Source: Rhabditoides inermis
Taxonomy: Eukaryota; Nematoda; Chromadorea; Rhabditida; Rhabditidae
Assembly: GCA_963966185.1 (NCBI GenBank)
Contig: CAWZYM010000376.1
Span: 470,001-534,000, forward strand
DNA: 64,000 bases
Direction: 5' to 3'
Both the position numbers and the translations under genes were made by a program. Under the pieces are notes generated by a model. That model saw only the letters and a program-made list of their open reading frames with translations. It searched no databases and was not told the origin of the DNA. Positions 1 through 11,439 of the stretch are shown here, in pieces; positions within the stretch are counted from its first letter, which is position 1, and each line of letters begins with the position of its first letter.

Positions 1-73
1 GAGAAAGAGAAAGAGAAAGAGAAAGAGAAAGAGAAAGAGAAAGAGAAAGAGAAAGGAGAAAGAGAAAGAGGAA

Positions 74-104
<31 letters not shown>

Positions 105-525
105 AAGAGAAAGAGAAAGAGGAAAGAGAAAGAGAAAGAGAAAGAGAAAGAGAAAGAGAAAGAGAAAGAGAAAGAGAAAGAGAAAGAGAAAGAGAAAGAG
201 AAAGAGAAAGAGAAAGAGAAAGAGAAAGAGAAAGAGAAAGAGAAAGAGAAAGAGAAAGAGAAAGAGAAAGAGAAAGAGAAAGAGAAAGAGAAAGAGAAAG
301 AGAAAGAGAAAGAGAAAGAGAAAGAGAAAGAGAAAGAGAAAGAGAAAGAGAAAGAGAAAGAGAAAGAGAAAGAGAAAGAGAAAGAGAAAGAGAAAGAGAA
401 AGAGAAAGAGAAAGAGAAGAGAAGAGAAAGAGAAAGAGAAAGAGAAAGAGAAAGAGAAAGAGAAAGAGAAAGAGAAAGAGAAAGAGAAAGAGAAAGAGAA
501 AGAGAAAGAGAAAGAGAAAGAGAAA
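1..525. repeat. (GAGAAA)n microsatellite
   Basis: Near-perfect hexamer array with a few short variant units (near 55, 75, 120 and 417). It starts at the window edge, so its true length is unknown. It lies upstream of the first readable exon of the SLC46-like gene and may be in an intron of it. The same hexamer (as TTTCTC) recurs at 36.8 kb. Confidence 0.97.
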
Positions 526-547
526 GTCGATCATAAATACTCTTCAG

Positions 548-832
548 CTCTCTATCCGCATGATCATTGTCTCCATTTCCTTCTCCGTCGGCTCTTTCGG
601 GGGCAGTCAGATTGTCAACCTTCTCCTCAACTACATCAGCAAGATAGCCATTCTCGCAATTGTTCAAGGTGCGTTGTTGGGTTTTTTTTGTTCTTTTTGT
701 TTGTTGTTTACTTGTTTACAGGCGGTTACATCGTTGCTTTCCTCGTCGGCATCTACCTTCTCGATTCGGATCTCGCCCACAGGGAGCTAGTGGAAGGGGA
801 GGGCAAGGACGCGGCACTCAGGTCATCTGCTA

Positions 833-873
<41 letters not shown>

Positions 874-3800
874 CTCTTCTGCTCACTCCTCACTCTACAA
901 CCCGATGTACTTCAGTATGACTAATGCCCAGAAGATCAAGCAGTCATTCCGATCGTTCTACGACTCTTTCAAAGTTAGAGAGAGAGAGGGGGGAGGGAGA
1001 GAGAGAGATGCTTAGATGTTCTCTTCGCCTCGCGAAGGCCACCGCCGCCTCTTCCTTTATCTCTGCTTCGCCGCCAACTTCCTCGACCAGTTCGTGTTTG
1101 GAGAGGAGAAGAGTGGGTGGAATGATTATGCCAGAACAGTATCCATTGTCCTCATCTGCATACACGAATGTCAGTGCATATCCGTTTACTCGCGATTTCT
1201 AGCTGTCTGCCGTCGAAGTATCACACAGAACCGTAAATTGACTGGTTGGTGGTTGCCTCCCCGACAACGTATCTCGAAATCTCAAACCTATCTTTCATAT
1301 TTTAATCACACAGATTTCTGTAGCAAGTACACCCATCATCATTCAAGCGCACATAGCGAATGATGATAGGGTGTGGCGTTGGAAGTGTTCCCGTCGGTTG
1401 CGAGTGTCTCGTGTCTGTCCGAAGTCTCCACTTGCAGGCCTGATCGGCACGTACACCCGTCTGTCCCCATTCAAGTGGGACGCACACGAGTACAGCCGCT
1501 ACAAAGGCGTCCGCCCACTCGCTGGTCAGTTTTTTTAGTTTTCGTTGAAACAGTTTTTAATGGTTGTTCATTCGGTGGTTATTCAGTTATCATTAACTTC
1601 GGGGTCATTCACTCAAACTAATCAACTCATCTAAAACCACTCTCTCACAGTCCTTTTTTCCTTTTCGTATTCATAATATTTGGAATCTCCTTCCCAGTAG
1701 CATTGTTCTTATCAACGATAAAGGTGCATATAGATCTGCTATGAAGAATTATGTTCTTCAGAACACATCCAAACTTCATATAACAGACCCAACTCATCTA
1801 TAGATTAAATGTAGAGTTCTTTGCTCGCTAGTTGAGGGGGAAGGGCGGTTGGACAGGGGTAGTGTCTATCTCACCGGTCGGGTTCTCTCACCCAGTTATA
1901 GAAATGACAGGATAGTCTCTCACCGCATATGCTGTTATAAACACAGTGTCTGGTGGGGGACTATCCCTTCGGTTCGACTGCGTTCAGAGCGTACAAACGG
2001 GCGGGACGTCATCGTAAAGAAGTCAATACGTCGTTTAGTCTCAAACTGTGCCCTTTTTACATTGTCAACCCGTTGATCATGTCATTTGATTCCACTATGA
2101 ATAAAGTATATATATATATAAAAAAAACTATTAGTGATTTTTCATTTACGTTCAGACTCAAGCAAATGGCAATAGGTCACCCCCCACAACTCGCTATGTT
2201 ATAACGGAATCTTGTAGCCCATACCAAGCCCTAGCCAAAATCAAAATTCTCGAAGAGCACCGGAAGTGCCCTAATTGAACACCGGGAGTTTACATGCATT
2301 CTCGTGCGCGACTGGTCATTGCGCATGACATCCCGAAATGCGGGCAGCAAAACAACGGTTCGGCGGCCTAGTGGATAGTGAGTCAATTCGGAGTGAGTGA
2401 TGGCTATGGTTCTGTCTCCGCCGGTGCAAAATGTTTTGCCAAATTTGAAACACCTTTTACAAAAAAAAACACAAGTATAGGATCAAGTACAAAATGTTTT
2501 TTTTTCAAAAGTTATTTGAGTTATTGAAATACTCTCGTGTGCTTCATTTGGAAGATTGATGAGGATGACTTATTCTTCCGCTCCACAGTCGATTTATTTC
2601 TAATGGTGCAAGTAAGAATAACGAAATCAATTGAAAATCAAAATCCACTCATTATTTATTTATCAAGTGAGAACTTACGCTGCAAAAATGTGTTTCAAAT
2701 TTGGCAAAATATTTTGCACCGTCGGAGACAGAACCATAGCCATCACTCACTCCGAATTCACTCACTATCCACTAAGCCGCCGAACCGTTGTTTCGATGTC
2801 CGCGTTTCGTGATGTCATGCGCTATGACCAAACGCGCACGAGAATGCATGTAAACTCCCGGTGCTTAATTAGGGCACGTCCGGTGCTCTTCGAAATTTTT
2901 TATTTTGGTCAGGGCTTGGTATGGGGCATGTGGGGCAGTATTGCCTACAAGATTCCATCATAACATAGCGAGTTGTGGGGGGTGACCTATTCCCTATTGC
3001 CATTTGCTGTTAATATAAACATAAAATACAAACTTGGGACGAACGCAGGAAGGTTTAGTGTTTTGTTTCCGGGTATGAAAGAACAGCGAGTGGAAGAGTT
3101 TTGGAAGATATCGCTCGTGATGTTCTCTCAAATCTGTGGCATAAATTCATAAATAGAAAGTCGGTCATGGACCTCGCTTTTGCAAATGACAAAGAGCAGG
3201 CGAGATATGAGCTGGATGATATTAAAGGTGCTGTGGCGAAATCGAAAAATCAAATTTCAGCCATTGGCGGTATGCTGTTCGGAGTGATTGTGCTGAAGAA
3301 GGTGCTCCATCTCCGCGACACTTTCATCATATGTATGAGCATAGCCAGCATGGGTGCGTTTTCGAAACAACTGTGTATTCGTTTAACTTCTGTTACTAAG
3401 TTACTAAGTAATTAGCACATCGGTTTTTGACTTCGTTCGATTTGGCAGTCCATCATATACATGTAGACATGAATGTGGCTCTGATACCATCATAATAAGT
3501 ATACATTGTATTCGTGAAGGCGTGAACGTGTTGCTGATCGGCGTGGCACGTGAGACGTGGCTCATCTTCGCCGCCCTTCTACCGGGCTGCCTGCACGGAC
3601 TGCTCAACCCACTCACCTACGCATTCATCAGCTCCCTCATCGAACCACATGAGGTGCGTGCACTGCTTGAGAGCAGCTCCACAATTCTCATAGTTGACCA
3701 TGGTTTGTGTTATTACAACAGGATGTCAAAAACTGTGTTCACGTACATTTTCTTCTTCTTCTTCTTTTCCCCGCGGCGTGCGGTCGGGTCTCCATTCCAC

Positions 3801-4386
3801 CCCACCGCCGCCGAATGTTCGGTCATCGACAAGAATCCTTCCCGAGTAACCAGTGAGGCGGCGGGAAGTACCCTCATTTGGAAGCAGCTATGGCGCGAGG
3901 AGATACCAATTGGCATGAAAGCAAAAGGAAAACCCGGAGCTCTGCACGTCGAGAATGGTAAATGGTACTCAGAATGGTCCAGGAATGATTATCGATCAAG
4001 TATCGTCTTCCCGCCACTAACCTCGTCAGCCTACCTGTCTTTCCTCGGCGTCAGCGTATGTATCTAGCATCTTGGCACTACTGTATGTTTCATATCATCA
4101 TGATTGTGTTGTCATATTCAGATATAACGATTCCGGATAAACGATTGATTGATTGATCGATTGTTCACGTACGGTATGCTGGAAAGGTACATATATGGGA
4201 CCAGCACGTGCGACAAAACGGTGTTTTTTTTATAGCAACTCGCAAGCTTTCTTAGTGTTATTATACATATGTATTCTTTTAGATTGGAAAGGCGTTCGCG
4301 ATTTCGGCGATCGCTCAGAATGTGGCGGGATTCGCGGAGACTGCAGTACTACAGAACATATACATAGCCACTGTGGACTGGTGGCC

Positions 4387-4432
<46 letters not shown>

Positions 4433-4531
4433 GCAGAGAGAGAGAAGGGAGAGAGAGGGAGAGAAGGGAGAGAAGGGAGAGAGAGAGGGAGAGAAGGGAG
4501 AGAGAGAGGGAGAGGGAGGGAGAGAGAGGAA

Positions 4532-4573
<42 letters not shown>

Positions 4574-4680
4574 CCTTGCAGGCCTTCGTGTGGATGGTGA
4601 TGTCCGCAGCTTCATTCGTCTCTCTCTTCATATACTCCACTGTCCACGTGGTCGCCAAGAGAGAGAACATCGGAGCATAA
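548..4680 (+). CDS. SLC46-family (proton-coupled folate transporter-like) MFS transporter, 5' incomplete
   Basis: Nine phase-compatible exons: 548-668, 722-821, 916-973, 1016-1112, 1438-1524, 3261-3353, 3520-3653, 4283-4387, 4582-4680 (stop TAA). They encode alternating hydrophobic helices and short polar loops. Read directly: an early glycine-rich helix pair, a charged central loop ending SPREGHRR, the loop YTRLSPFKW...EYS, a helix with AIGGMLFGV, the segment LLPGCLHGLLNP followed by EPHE, then IGKAFAI and a final helix before a short tail. The order matches SLC46A1-3 (major facilitator superfamily; proton-coupled folate and other solutes, plasma or lysosomal membrane). The substrate cannot be told. 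The first helices must lie left of the window or in an exon not found. Intron 5 (1525-3260) holds a LINE tail and a foldback element; intron 7 holds a retroposon; the intron after 4387 starts with a (GA)n run at the donor. Confidence 0.83.
1650..2125 (+). mobile_element. LINE 3' end remnant
   Basis: About 1654-1803 reads in one frame as the C-terminus of a non-LTR retrotransposon ORF2: a WNLLPSSI motif (the conserved end of CR1/Jockey reverse transcriptases), then about 35 residues and a stop. It is followed by about 300 bp of 3' UTR-like sequence ending near an AATAAA and a short TA run. Only the tail is present, in intron 5 of the SLC46-like gene, as expected from 5' truncation during target-primed reverse transcription. 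Confidence 0.65.
2162..3008. mobile_element. Foldback/MITE element with ~300-bp inverted arms
   Basis: The left arm (2162 to about 2455) is the imperfect reverse complement of the right arm (about 2690-3008). The ends read AGCAAATGGCAATAGG on each strand. Both arms contain the word CCTAGTGGATAG or CACTATCCACTA, also found in the tRNA-like part of the element at 22977-23790. No ORF of note; non-autonomous. No clear target-site duplication was found. Confidence 0.8.
3747..4162 (+). mobile_element. Short retroposon with (GATT)n tail, copy 1
   Basis: This 416-bp unit opens with a (TTC)n run and ends in tandem GATT. It is flanked by a 10-bp direct repeat GTTCACGTAC (3737-3746 and 4163-4172), a target-site duplication. 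A near-identical copy lies at 48496-48883, and 3' ends only at about 21690-21790 and 32610-32693. No protein is encoded, so it is a SINE-like element or a non-autonomous LINE derivative. It sits in intron 7 of the SLC46-like gene. Confidence 0.85.
4388..4570. repeat. (GA)n tract starting at a splice donor
   Basis: Imperfect purine array that begins with the GTGAG donor of the exon ending at 4387 and fills almost the whole intron up to the acceptor at 4581. Confidence 0.93.
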
Positions 4681-4867
4681 ACGGTTTCATACAAAGTTAT
4701 TTGACGAATCCTTTACACACACTGCAACGAACTGTGCGACCGGCGCCGGTTGCCTATTGCGAAACTAACAGTCACCAACTGAACACACTGTCACTTGCAA
4801 TTTGAATAGATAAATTACTTACTCCAGTCACATATCGTCCGGATTGTTCGGCGTATATACATACATT

Positions 4868-5600
4868 ACTCGCCACATGGAATAGCAAAATTGTGGGTGA
4901 CCCCGGTGTGGGCCCGAGTGGGCGCACGCCCGCATTCGATTATATCGAAATATTTTCTCAGTAGGTACAAACGGTAGGGTAGGCCGGCCCCCACCCCCGC
5001 ACCGCCCTCTCCCTTCCTGAGTCAGGCAGCTCAGCAAAATTGTGCAAATCTAACTATATCTTACTACATGAAAAGATAATATAGATTATGAAAACATCAT
5101 CAAATTAAGAATTAATTTTGTGATTTTTCAATCATTCATACAACCTCAAACACTCTTTGCATATTTAAAAAAAAACAATTCAAAAATAATAACAATCGTA
5201 TGTAGTTGGTAATTGCTGGTTCTCACGACGATTCCCGGTTACGGTACAAAATTGTTTACACCCATTCGCAAGAGATTATGAGTGAATAGAAGTGACTTGA
5301 TATGACCAGGTAATGACTACCACATCTTGATAAAAAATTTGTGTTGCAGTTTTAGTTACAAATAAAGTTTTAGTTACGAAAAATGAAATGAATAAATAAA
5401 TGTGTCTATAAAATTTTCAAATTTGCTCGCAATGTTTTTGCTCGCAACCCCATTTAACACATTTTCAAGTAAACATAAACAATAAAATTTAGAAACGTAT
5501 CTGAAATAATATATTCTGATTTGAATGTCAGAGTCAGGATTAATTACTCCTATCACGATCGTGGTTGAAGAGAAGAGAGAGATACATACTGTAAAAGAGT

Positions 5601-5655
<55 letters not shown>

Positions 5656-8600
5656 CAGACATTCACTTCGGTAGGAGAGTTGCGACAGAGGTGAAAGAGG
5701 TAGAGAAAGGCGGAGGAACTGGTTCCTCTTCCTGTTGCAAGTACAATCATGTCCTTCTCTGAGACAGTGCCAATCAGTCACTTCATTGACTACAGGTTGC
5801 GAGTGAGACGCGACTCGCACGCGAGTGAACAGCGAGTAATTGTCATCCCTGCCAACGACCCGCTGTTGACTCGCGTGCGAGTCGCGCGCCACTCGCGCGG
5901 ATCAAGCACAGATCGCAGGTCACGCCCACTTTTATTTCTCCTTCTAGCCCCGCCCCTTCGCTTTTGCATTCGTACCCCATTCATTCCGATACCCAAAACA
6001 CATTCGAATATACTCAAAACGTTTATCGCATGGAAAACACATTGAATCATGAAATTGTGATGGATTCAGTATACGAAAGCGTAGACGTATGCGCGTATGC
6101 GGGTATGCGGGTATGCGTTGGTAATCTTGATCTTGCTTGAAGATGACTGTGTGCTTGATTTCTTGATAGCTGCGAATCGTGACGATGGTCGCATGGTCCG
6201 TGTACAGGTGACGTAACTGCAAAAATAGATCAGTAATGTTAGCAAAACATCAAAATAACAAAATCTCACCTGATCATTGCTGCTCTGCCGCTGGCTCATG
6301 TTGAAGATCAACTGAAACGATAAGAAAACTCTCTTACCTTTGTTGCTTAGGTGATAATATAGGAAATGCTGAAACAACGTTATCATAAGATGGAGTGAAA
6401 GATGTGAAGTTCAATGGTGCAAATCTCATTCCGATACATCTCATTCATCTCATACATGGTATATTCCTGTCTCATACATGGTATATTCCTGATTCGGAAA
6501 ACGAGACACAATCGATTTTAATATCTGTGTTTTATCAAAAGTGCATTTTGACATTTCGAATGTTTTTCAGAAGTTGACCCAGTGACACCACCAGTCGCGC
6601 AGCAGACTGTAACCGCTGAAGGCAAAGTAGCCATATGCGATTGGATGACAATAGGGGGGGGGGGGGACTGGATGCACTAAAGAGGGTTCGTTTTATCGGA
6701 GGACCAATCATATATCAATCATATATGCAATTCAAATAAGAAAATCAGTTCCCACACGTAGCTTACAAACAAAACAATAAACACTAGAGTAGTTTTTTTT
6801 TAATGAAAAGCGGAAAAGTGTGACCTGTCGAAACGGCAAAGTGACGTCATCTCATGATGTCATGATGAGTGAAACATGTTTTATTTTTTCGCTCAAAACA
6901 TGTTTCCAGCCTAAATACACTATGTGGATTACGTTAGTAATGTTTGTTTTTGATTAAAATGGCGAAATAGGAAGATATCGTGTTTGGGCCCACACGGTGC
7001 CACACCGGGGACACTCAGTGGGACCGCCGGTCCCACAGGGTATGAGAAATCAAAACCAAAATTTCAAAATTCTGTAAACGCAGATCGATGCGGAATGCTT
7101 TTCTCATTATGCATACAAAATTTCATAAGAAAATATTTCGATATGATCGAATACGGGGCGCGGGCCAACTCGGGCCCACACTTTTGCTATCCCATGTGGC
7201 GAGTAGTGTAGATAGGCGGAATTTTGACTGGAAGCAGTATGAACAGATATGACGAAACTGTAAATGCCATAGTGGATAATCGTTATGATATTATAGAACA
7301 TCGAAAAACAAGCACGACGTCCCATAAACATGCAACCACAAAAACAAAACAAAAAACATTCTGAATATAACACGTTGTGTGCCAGCCGAAAATGCGTATG
7401 TGTGATTTCGTATTTCAAATGTAAAAAAGGCTAATCGCGACGAGACCCGCTGCAAAATTTTGAAAAGAGGTTGCGAGTGGTACGCGAGTGGATTGCGACT
7501 CGCTGCTGACACGCGCACCACTCGCACCTCTCTCTATCCCGCACTTTCCCCCTTCTCGCACCAAACCACTCGCGTCTCACTCGCTCCTCAGTCGCAAAAT
7601 GACACCCACTCGCGTACCACTCGCGTGTCACTCGCATTCTGTAGTCAGTGGACGAGTATATTTCAGAAAAAATAGCGCACTTTTTTCAATCTAATTGTGA
7701 TTGATGCTATGGTAAGTAGTGATATCGATGTAAGTGGGAGTCTCGGGTACAGGGTCAGTCAGTACCACGATGGAAACGTTTTCGTCGAGTCAATATCCGC
7801 TGTCCCCGACGGATGAAAGGATAATTGAAAGCTACTTAACTTCTAATACCAACCTCGTCCCTCACATGTCGCCGCGGATCACAGTGCCTGTCGGTGACAA
7901 CATCCCGCCTTCCACTCCGACTGTGCTACCTCAAGTCGCAATCAACAACTCTTCTGTTTCTCAGCAGTGTGCAAACTGTGAGAGGCTGACCACAACAAAT
8001 CTTCTGCTGGTTGACATGGTATCAAAAAGTACATATTTCACAATATGTTCACCCTCATATGTTTGTTTCAGAAGGGAAATGCGTGTCCGCAAGAACCGGA
8101 AATAAGCAGCACTGGGAGCAGAAGATAATCCGTGTATTGGGGCCAAAGCGTACATCTTGAATCTGTTGGAAAGGCTCCAGAAGCCGACCGGTGTTCTGGG
8201 TTACATCTCACCAAGCCCTCAGCAGACTCAGCAGAACCCTCGCTTGGCAGAGCCAGCTGGAACCGCGGAGCAGGCAGGCACCTCCGACGATGAATATTAC
8301 AATTTGTTCGAGGAGAACAACAAGCCGTCCCCTATGAAAGTCCCGTCATGGATTAGAAGCAAGGTTCTCTATGAAGCAATTCAATAAAGTTAATAAAAAA
8401 GAGTTTATTAATTGTGTTAATAGGAAAGAGTTTATTCATTGTGTATTGATTATATAGTTGTATTTTATACATAGTTGTATTGATTATAAAGTTGATTATG
8501 TATATAAATGAGTTGTTTGTATGGGAGAAATGTAGTAATTAATCCTGACTCTGACATTCAAATAATAATATATTAATTCGAAAACGTTTCTAAATTTTGA

Positions 8601-9260
8601 TGTTTAAGTTTACTTGAAATTAATATTAAATGAGGAAAAAACATCGCAACCAAATTTAAAAATTTTACACACATTTATTTATTTATTTATTTCATTTTTC
8701 TAGTCACATTATTTGTAACTAAAACTTTGTTTGTAACTAAAAATGCAACAAAATTTTTTATCAACATGTGTTAGTCATTACCTGGTTCATATCAAGTCAC
8801 TTCTATTTACTCATAATCTCTTGCGAATGGGTGTGAACAATTTTGTACCGTAACCGGGAATCGTTGTGGGAAACAGCATTTACCAACTACATACGATTTT
8901 TCCAAATGATTTTTAAAAATATGCAGAGAGTGTTTGAGGTTATATGAATGATGGAAAAATCACTAAATTTATTCCTAATTTGATGATGTTTTCAGATTCT
9001 ACATTATCTTTTCATATAGTAAGATATAGTTAGATTTTCACAATTTTTGTAGTTTGTTGGGAGCCCAAACGCGATATCTTCCTATTATACTATTTTCATC
9101 AAAAACAAACATTACTAAATGAATCAGCATAGTGTATTTAGGCTAGATACATCTTTTGAGCAAACACGGAAACATGTTTCACTCATAATGACAACATGAG
9201 TTGACATCACTTTGCCGTTTCGCTAGGTCACACTTTTGTGATTTTGATAAGAATAACTGC
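4868..9260. mobile_element. Nest of inverted-repeat DNA elements
   Basis: Three arm pairs are visible as reverse complements: about 4868-4965 with 7118-7204 (ends ACTCGCCACATGG), about 5034-5560 with 8535-9050, and about 6790-6995 with 9062-9260. The pairs overlap rather than nest cleanly, so at least two insertions or a rearrangement are involved. Inside lie a (GA)n run (5604-5652), GC-rich hairpins built from CGAGTG words (5795-5900 and 7440-7640), and a weak open region (7770-8387). No transposase motif was recognised. Confidence 0.65.
7770..8387 (+). CDS. Unrecognised short ORF pair inside the repeat nest
   Basis: Two open stretches look more protein-like than their surroundings. The first begins at the ATG at 7770 (Ser/Thr/Pro-rich, with a CANCERL segment) and runs to a possible donor near 8021. 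The second, about 8105-8387, has Gln/Pro-rich then acidic sequence (DDEYYNLFEE) and ends IRSKVLYEAIQ and a stop. A TTTCAG acceptor lies between them, but the exact junction is unclear. No family is recognised. It may be a relic gene of the element that surrounds it, or chance. Confidence 0.28.
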
Positions 9261-9756
9261 TCTGGATTTTTATTATTCTGTTTGTGAGCTAGGTTCAGAG
9301 ACAGAAATTCTTATTTGAATCGTGATTGTTCCCTCGATAAAACAAAGCTCTGCTGCGCGACTACTGGTGTGACTAGGTCGAGGAGGAGAAACGATTTGTA
9401 AGAAAGGCATAGAACTCAAATGACTCGAAAAGAAAGCACTTTCGATAAAATACAAATATAATAATCGATTGTATCTCGATTTTCGACGCAGGAATAAACC
9501 GTGTTTCATATGGTTCCGGTAAAATTCAATAAAGCATATGTTTATATTGATTCAGTGTTGTGAATATTGAGGTAACATTGTCCACTAAACCGTTTGTTTA
9601 CTTTTAGCCTTATCTTACACTTCATTCGAATAATTTCCATGACTTATCTTTTTCTTCGAACTGTCAACCCGATATCGGCGTTAATCTTTTCATCCAACAC
9701 GTTGTGATATAAACAGAACGGCACCTGATTACAGCATTCTTTTTCAAGACTTTTCG

Positions 9757-11439
9757 ATGCGCCTGATTGTTTTGGGAGCGATACTTTTGGGAGTCAATAA
9801 TGCACTACAAGAGGTGCGTTTGTGTGGCGTGTGCTCAAATTTAAAAAGAGAGCATTTTAGGTCGAATACCTCCAGCGTTATGGGTACTTGGATAACGATC
9901 ACGGAAGTGCTCAATCCAAAAAGACGGTTAGATACGTGACTTTGAAACAAATGAATCAATTTCCAGTTGTCTGCCAAGGACATTTCACCTGCTGTGAAAA
10001 AAATGCAGGTAAGATGAAAAGTCCTTTGAAAAAGTACAGCTCAGTTGTTTATAGCCTGTACTTAAACTCTGTGAACACAATAGTGAATTATGTTCAGTCG
10101 ATGTTGGGTGTTCCCGTCACGGGTGTTCTGGATGATGCAACGAGGCAGCTGATGGAGAAGGATCGATGTGGCGTCAAGGACATACACATCACCAGACACC
10201 GACGTCGCGCACACAGACCTTTTGACAGAAATGTCACGTACAAGTCAGTACACTCGTCTTCTATGACTTAGACTTTCTCACAAATTGTTTACGAAAGCAT
10301 CCTCGATTCTATGAACTTTTTTTTTGGCGCACTGTCCGATCTTTCTAATGAAGTGCTTGTCTCTCGACCTTTCAGAGTGGATAGTAACGATCTGAGTCCT
10401 GTAGTGAAGATTGCGACTGAGACGTGGACGAATGCAACGGGTATCGTGTTTCATCCGATAGATGGAGACGCGGACATTTTCATAGCATGGAAGGTAGGCG
10501 AACAAGAAATAAGTCATCGAGTGTGCGCTTACAGCCACGGATCCATACAATGAATGGAGAGAATCACAGCTTTGGTGAAACAGACCTCGCTCATGCTACT
10601 TGGCCGCCAGTGTTCACAGAAAATCGCATAGACTATCAGGTATGTACATACCTTGTACGAAAGAGATGAAAAGGTGACTAGAGAAAAACTCACCGATTTT
10701 TCAGAACGGTTCCAGACAGAGTGGCGAAATACACATCAACATTGAAAAGGAGCTGTATTCTAAAATCGTTTACAGCACACCTAAGCAAGGCGAGCGTTTT
10801 ATTTCTTTTCTGATGGACAGCCCCCCCTGATCGCTTGCGATTCGAAACAGCACGCGCGGTGCGGTCGCTATAGGAAAAGGCATAAGCAGCGCAGCGGTCA
10901 GCGAACCGAGAAGTGCAATTGTGTTTCGATGTGTTTAATATCTTCATCATTACAATTTTCAGATTCTCTGATAGCTTTGATGCCTTTGATGGTGCATGAA
11001 CTCGGTCATATTCTGGGGCTCGATCACAGCAGTGATACATCAAGCATCATGTATCCAATTATGCAGGTATACGTTTGATATGTCAACTCGAAAAACGAAC
11101 TGACTCTATTAGCTATATTACCATATTAGCACACATTGATATGTTGTATACGCATTGTGAAGTACACAATTTGTTACGACATTTCTTCAAATCGTTACCT
11201 TATATTTATTAGCATTGCCTTGTTTGACATGATGTAAGTCTTTATAACATAATATAATTCAGCGCAGGCAGATGTTTATCACGAAGAGCGAGGTGAATGC
11301 GGTCAACAGACTATGGGGTGAGTGTGAAGAACACAGTGATGATGAAAGCGAGACACGTTTAGGGTCTCTTCCGACGCAGTCAGCAACGAAGCCTTCTTCG
11401 GACACTGGCGAGTCACCAGTCAGTTTCCTACTCTCATGA
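9757..11439 (+). CDS. Matrix metalloproteinase without hemopexin domain
   Basis: Nine exons: 9757-9813, 9861-9926, 9967-10008, 10098-10243, 10376-10493, 10535-10639, 10705-10789, 10963-11066, 11263-11439. Their total of 900 nt encodes 299 residues. Order: signal peptide (MRLIVLGAILLGVNNA), peptidoglycan-binding-like prodomain (YLQRYGYL, then VPVTGVLDDATR), cysteine switch DRCGVKD, a basic furin-like stretch (RHRRR), then the catalytic domain with ADIFIAW, LAHATWPP, GEIHINI and the zinc site HELGHILGLDH, followed by the Met-turn SIMYP. It is a secreted zinc endopeptidase of the M10A family, acting on extracellular matrix and activated by loss of the Cys-Zn bond. The tail after the catalytic domain is short and polar, with no hemopexin repeats. 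The intron after 10789 appears to use a GC donor (GCGAGC). Confidence 0.93.

Noticed and set aside
3085..3260. Open stretch upstream of an SLC46 exon (IARDVLSNLWHKFINRK...)
   Set aside because: The exon joins in phase from 3261 after a TTTCAG acceptor; the upstream stretch is not needed and is not transporter-like. It may be old element sequence.
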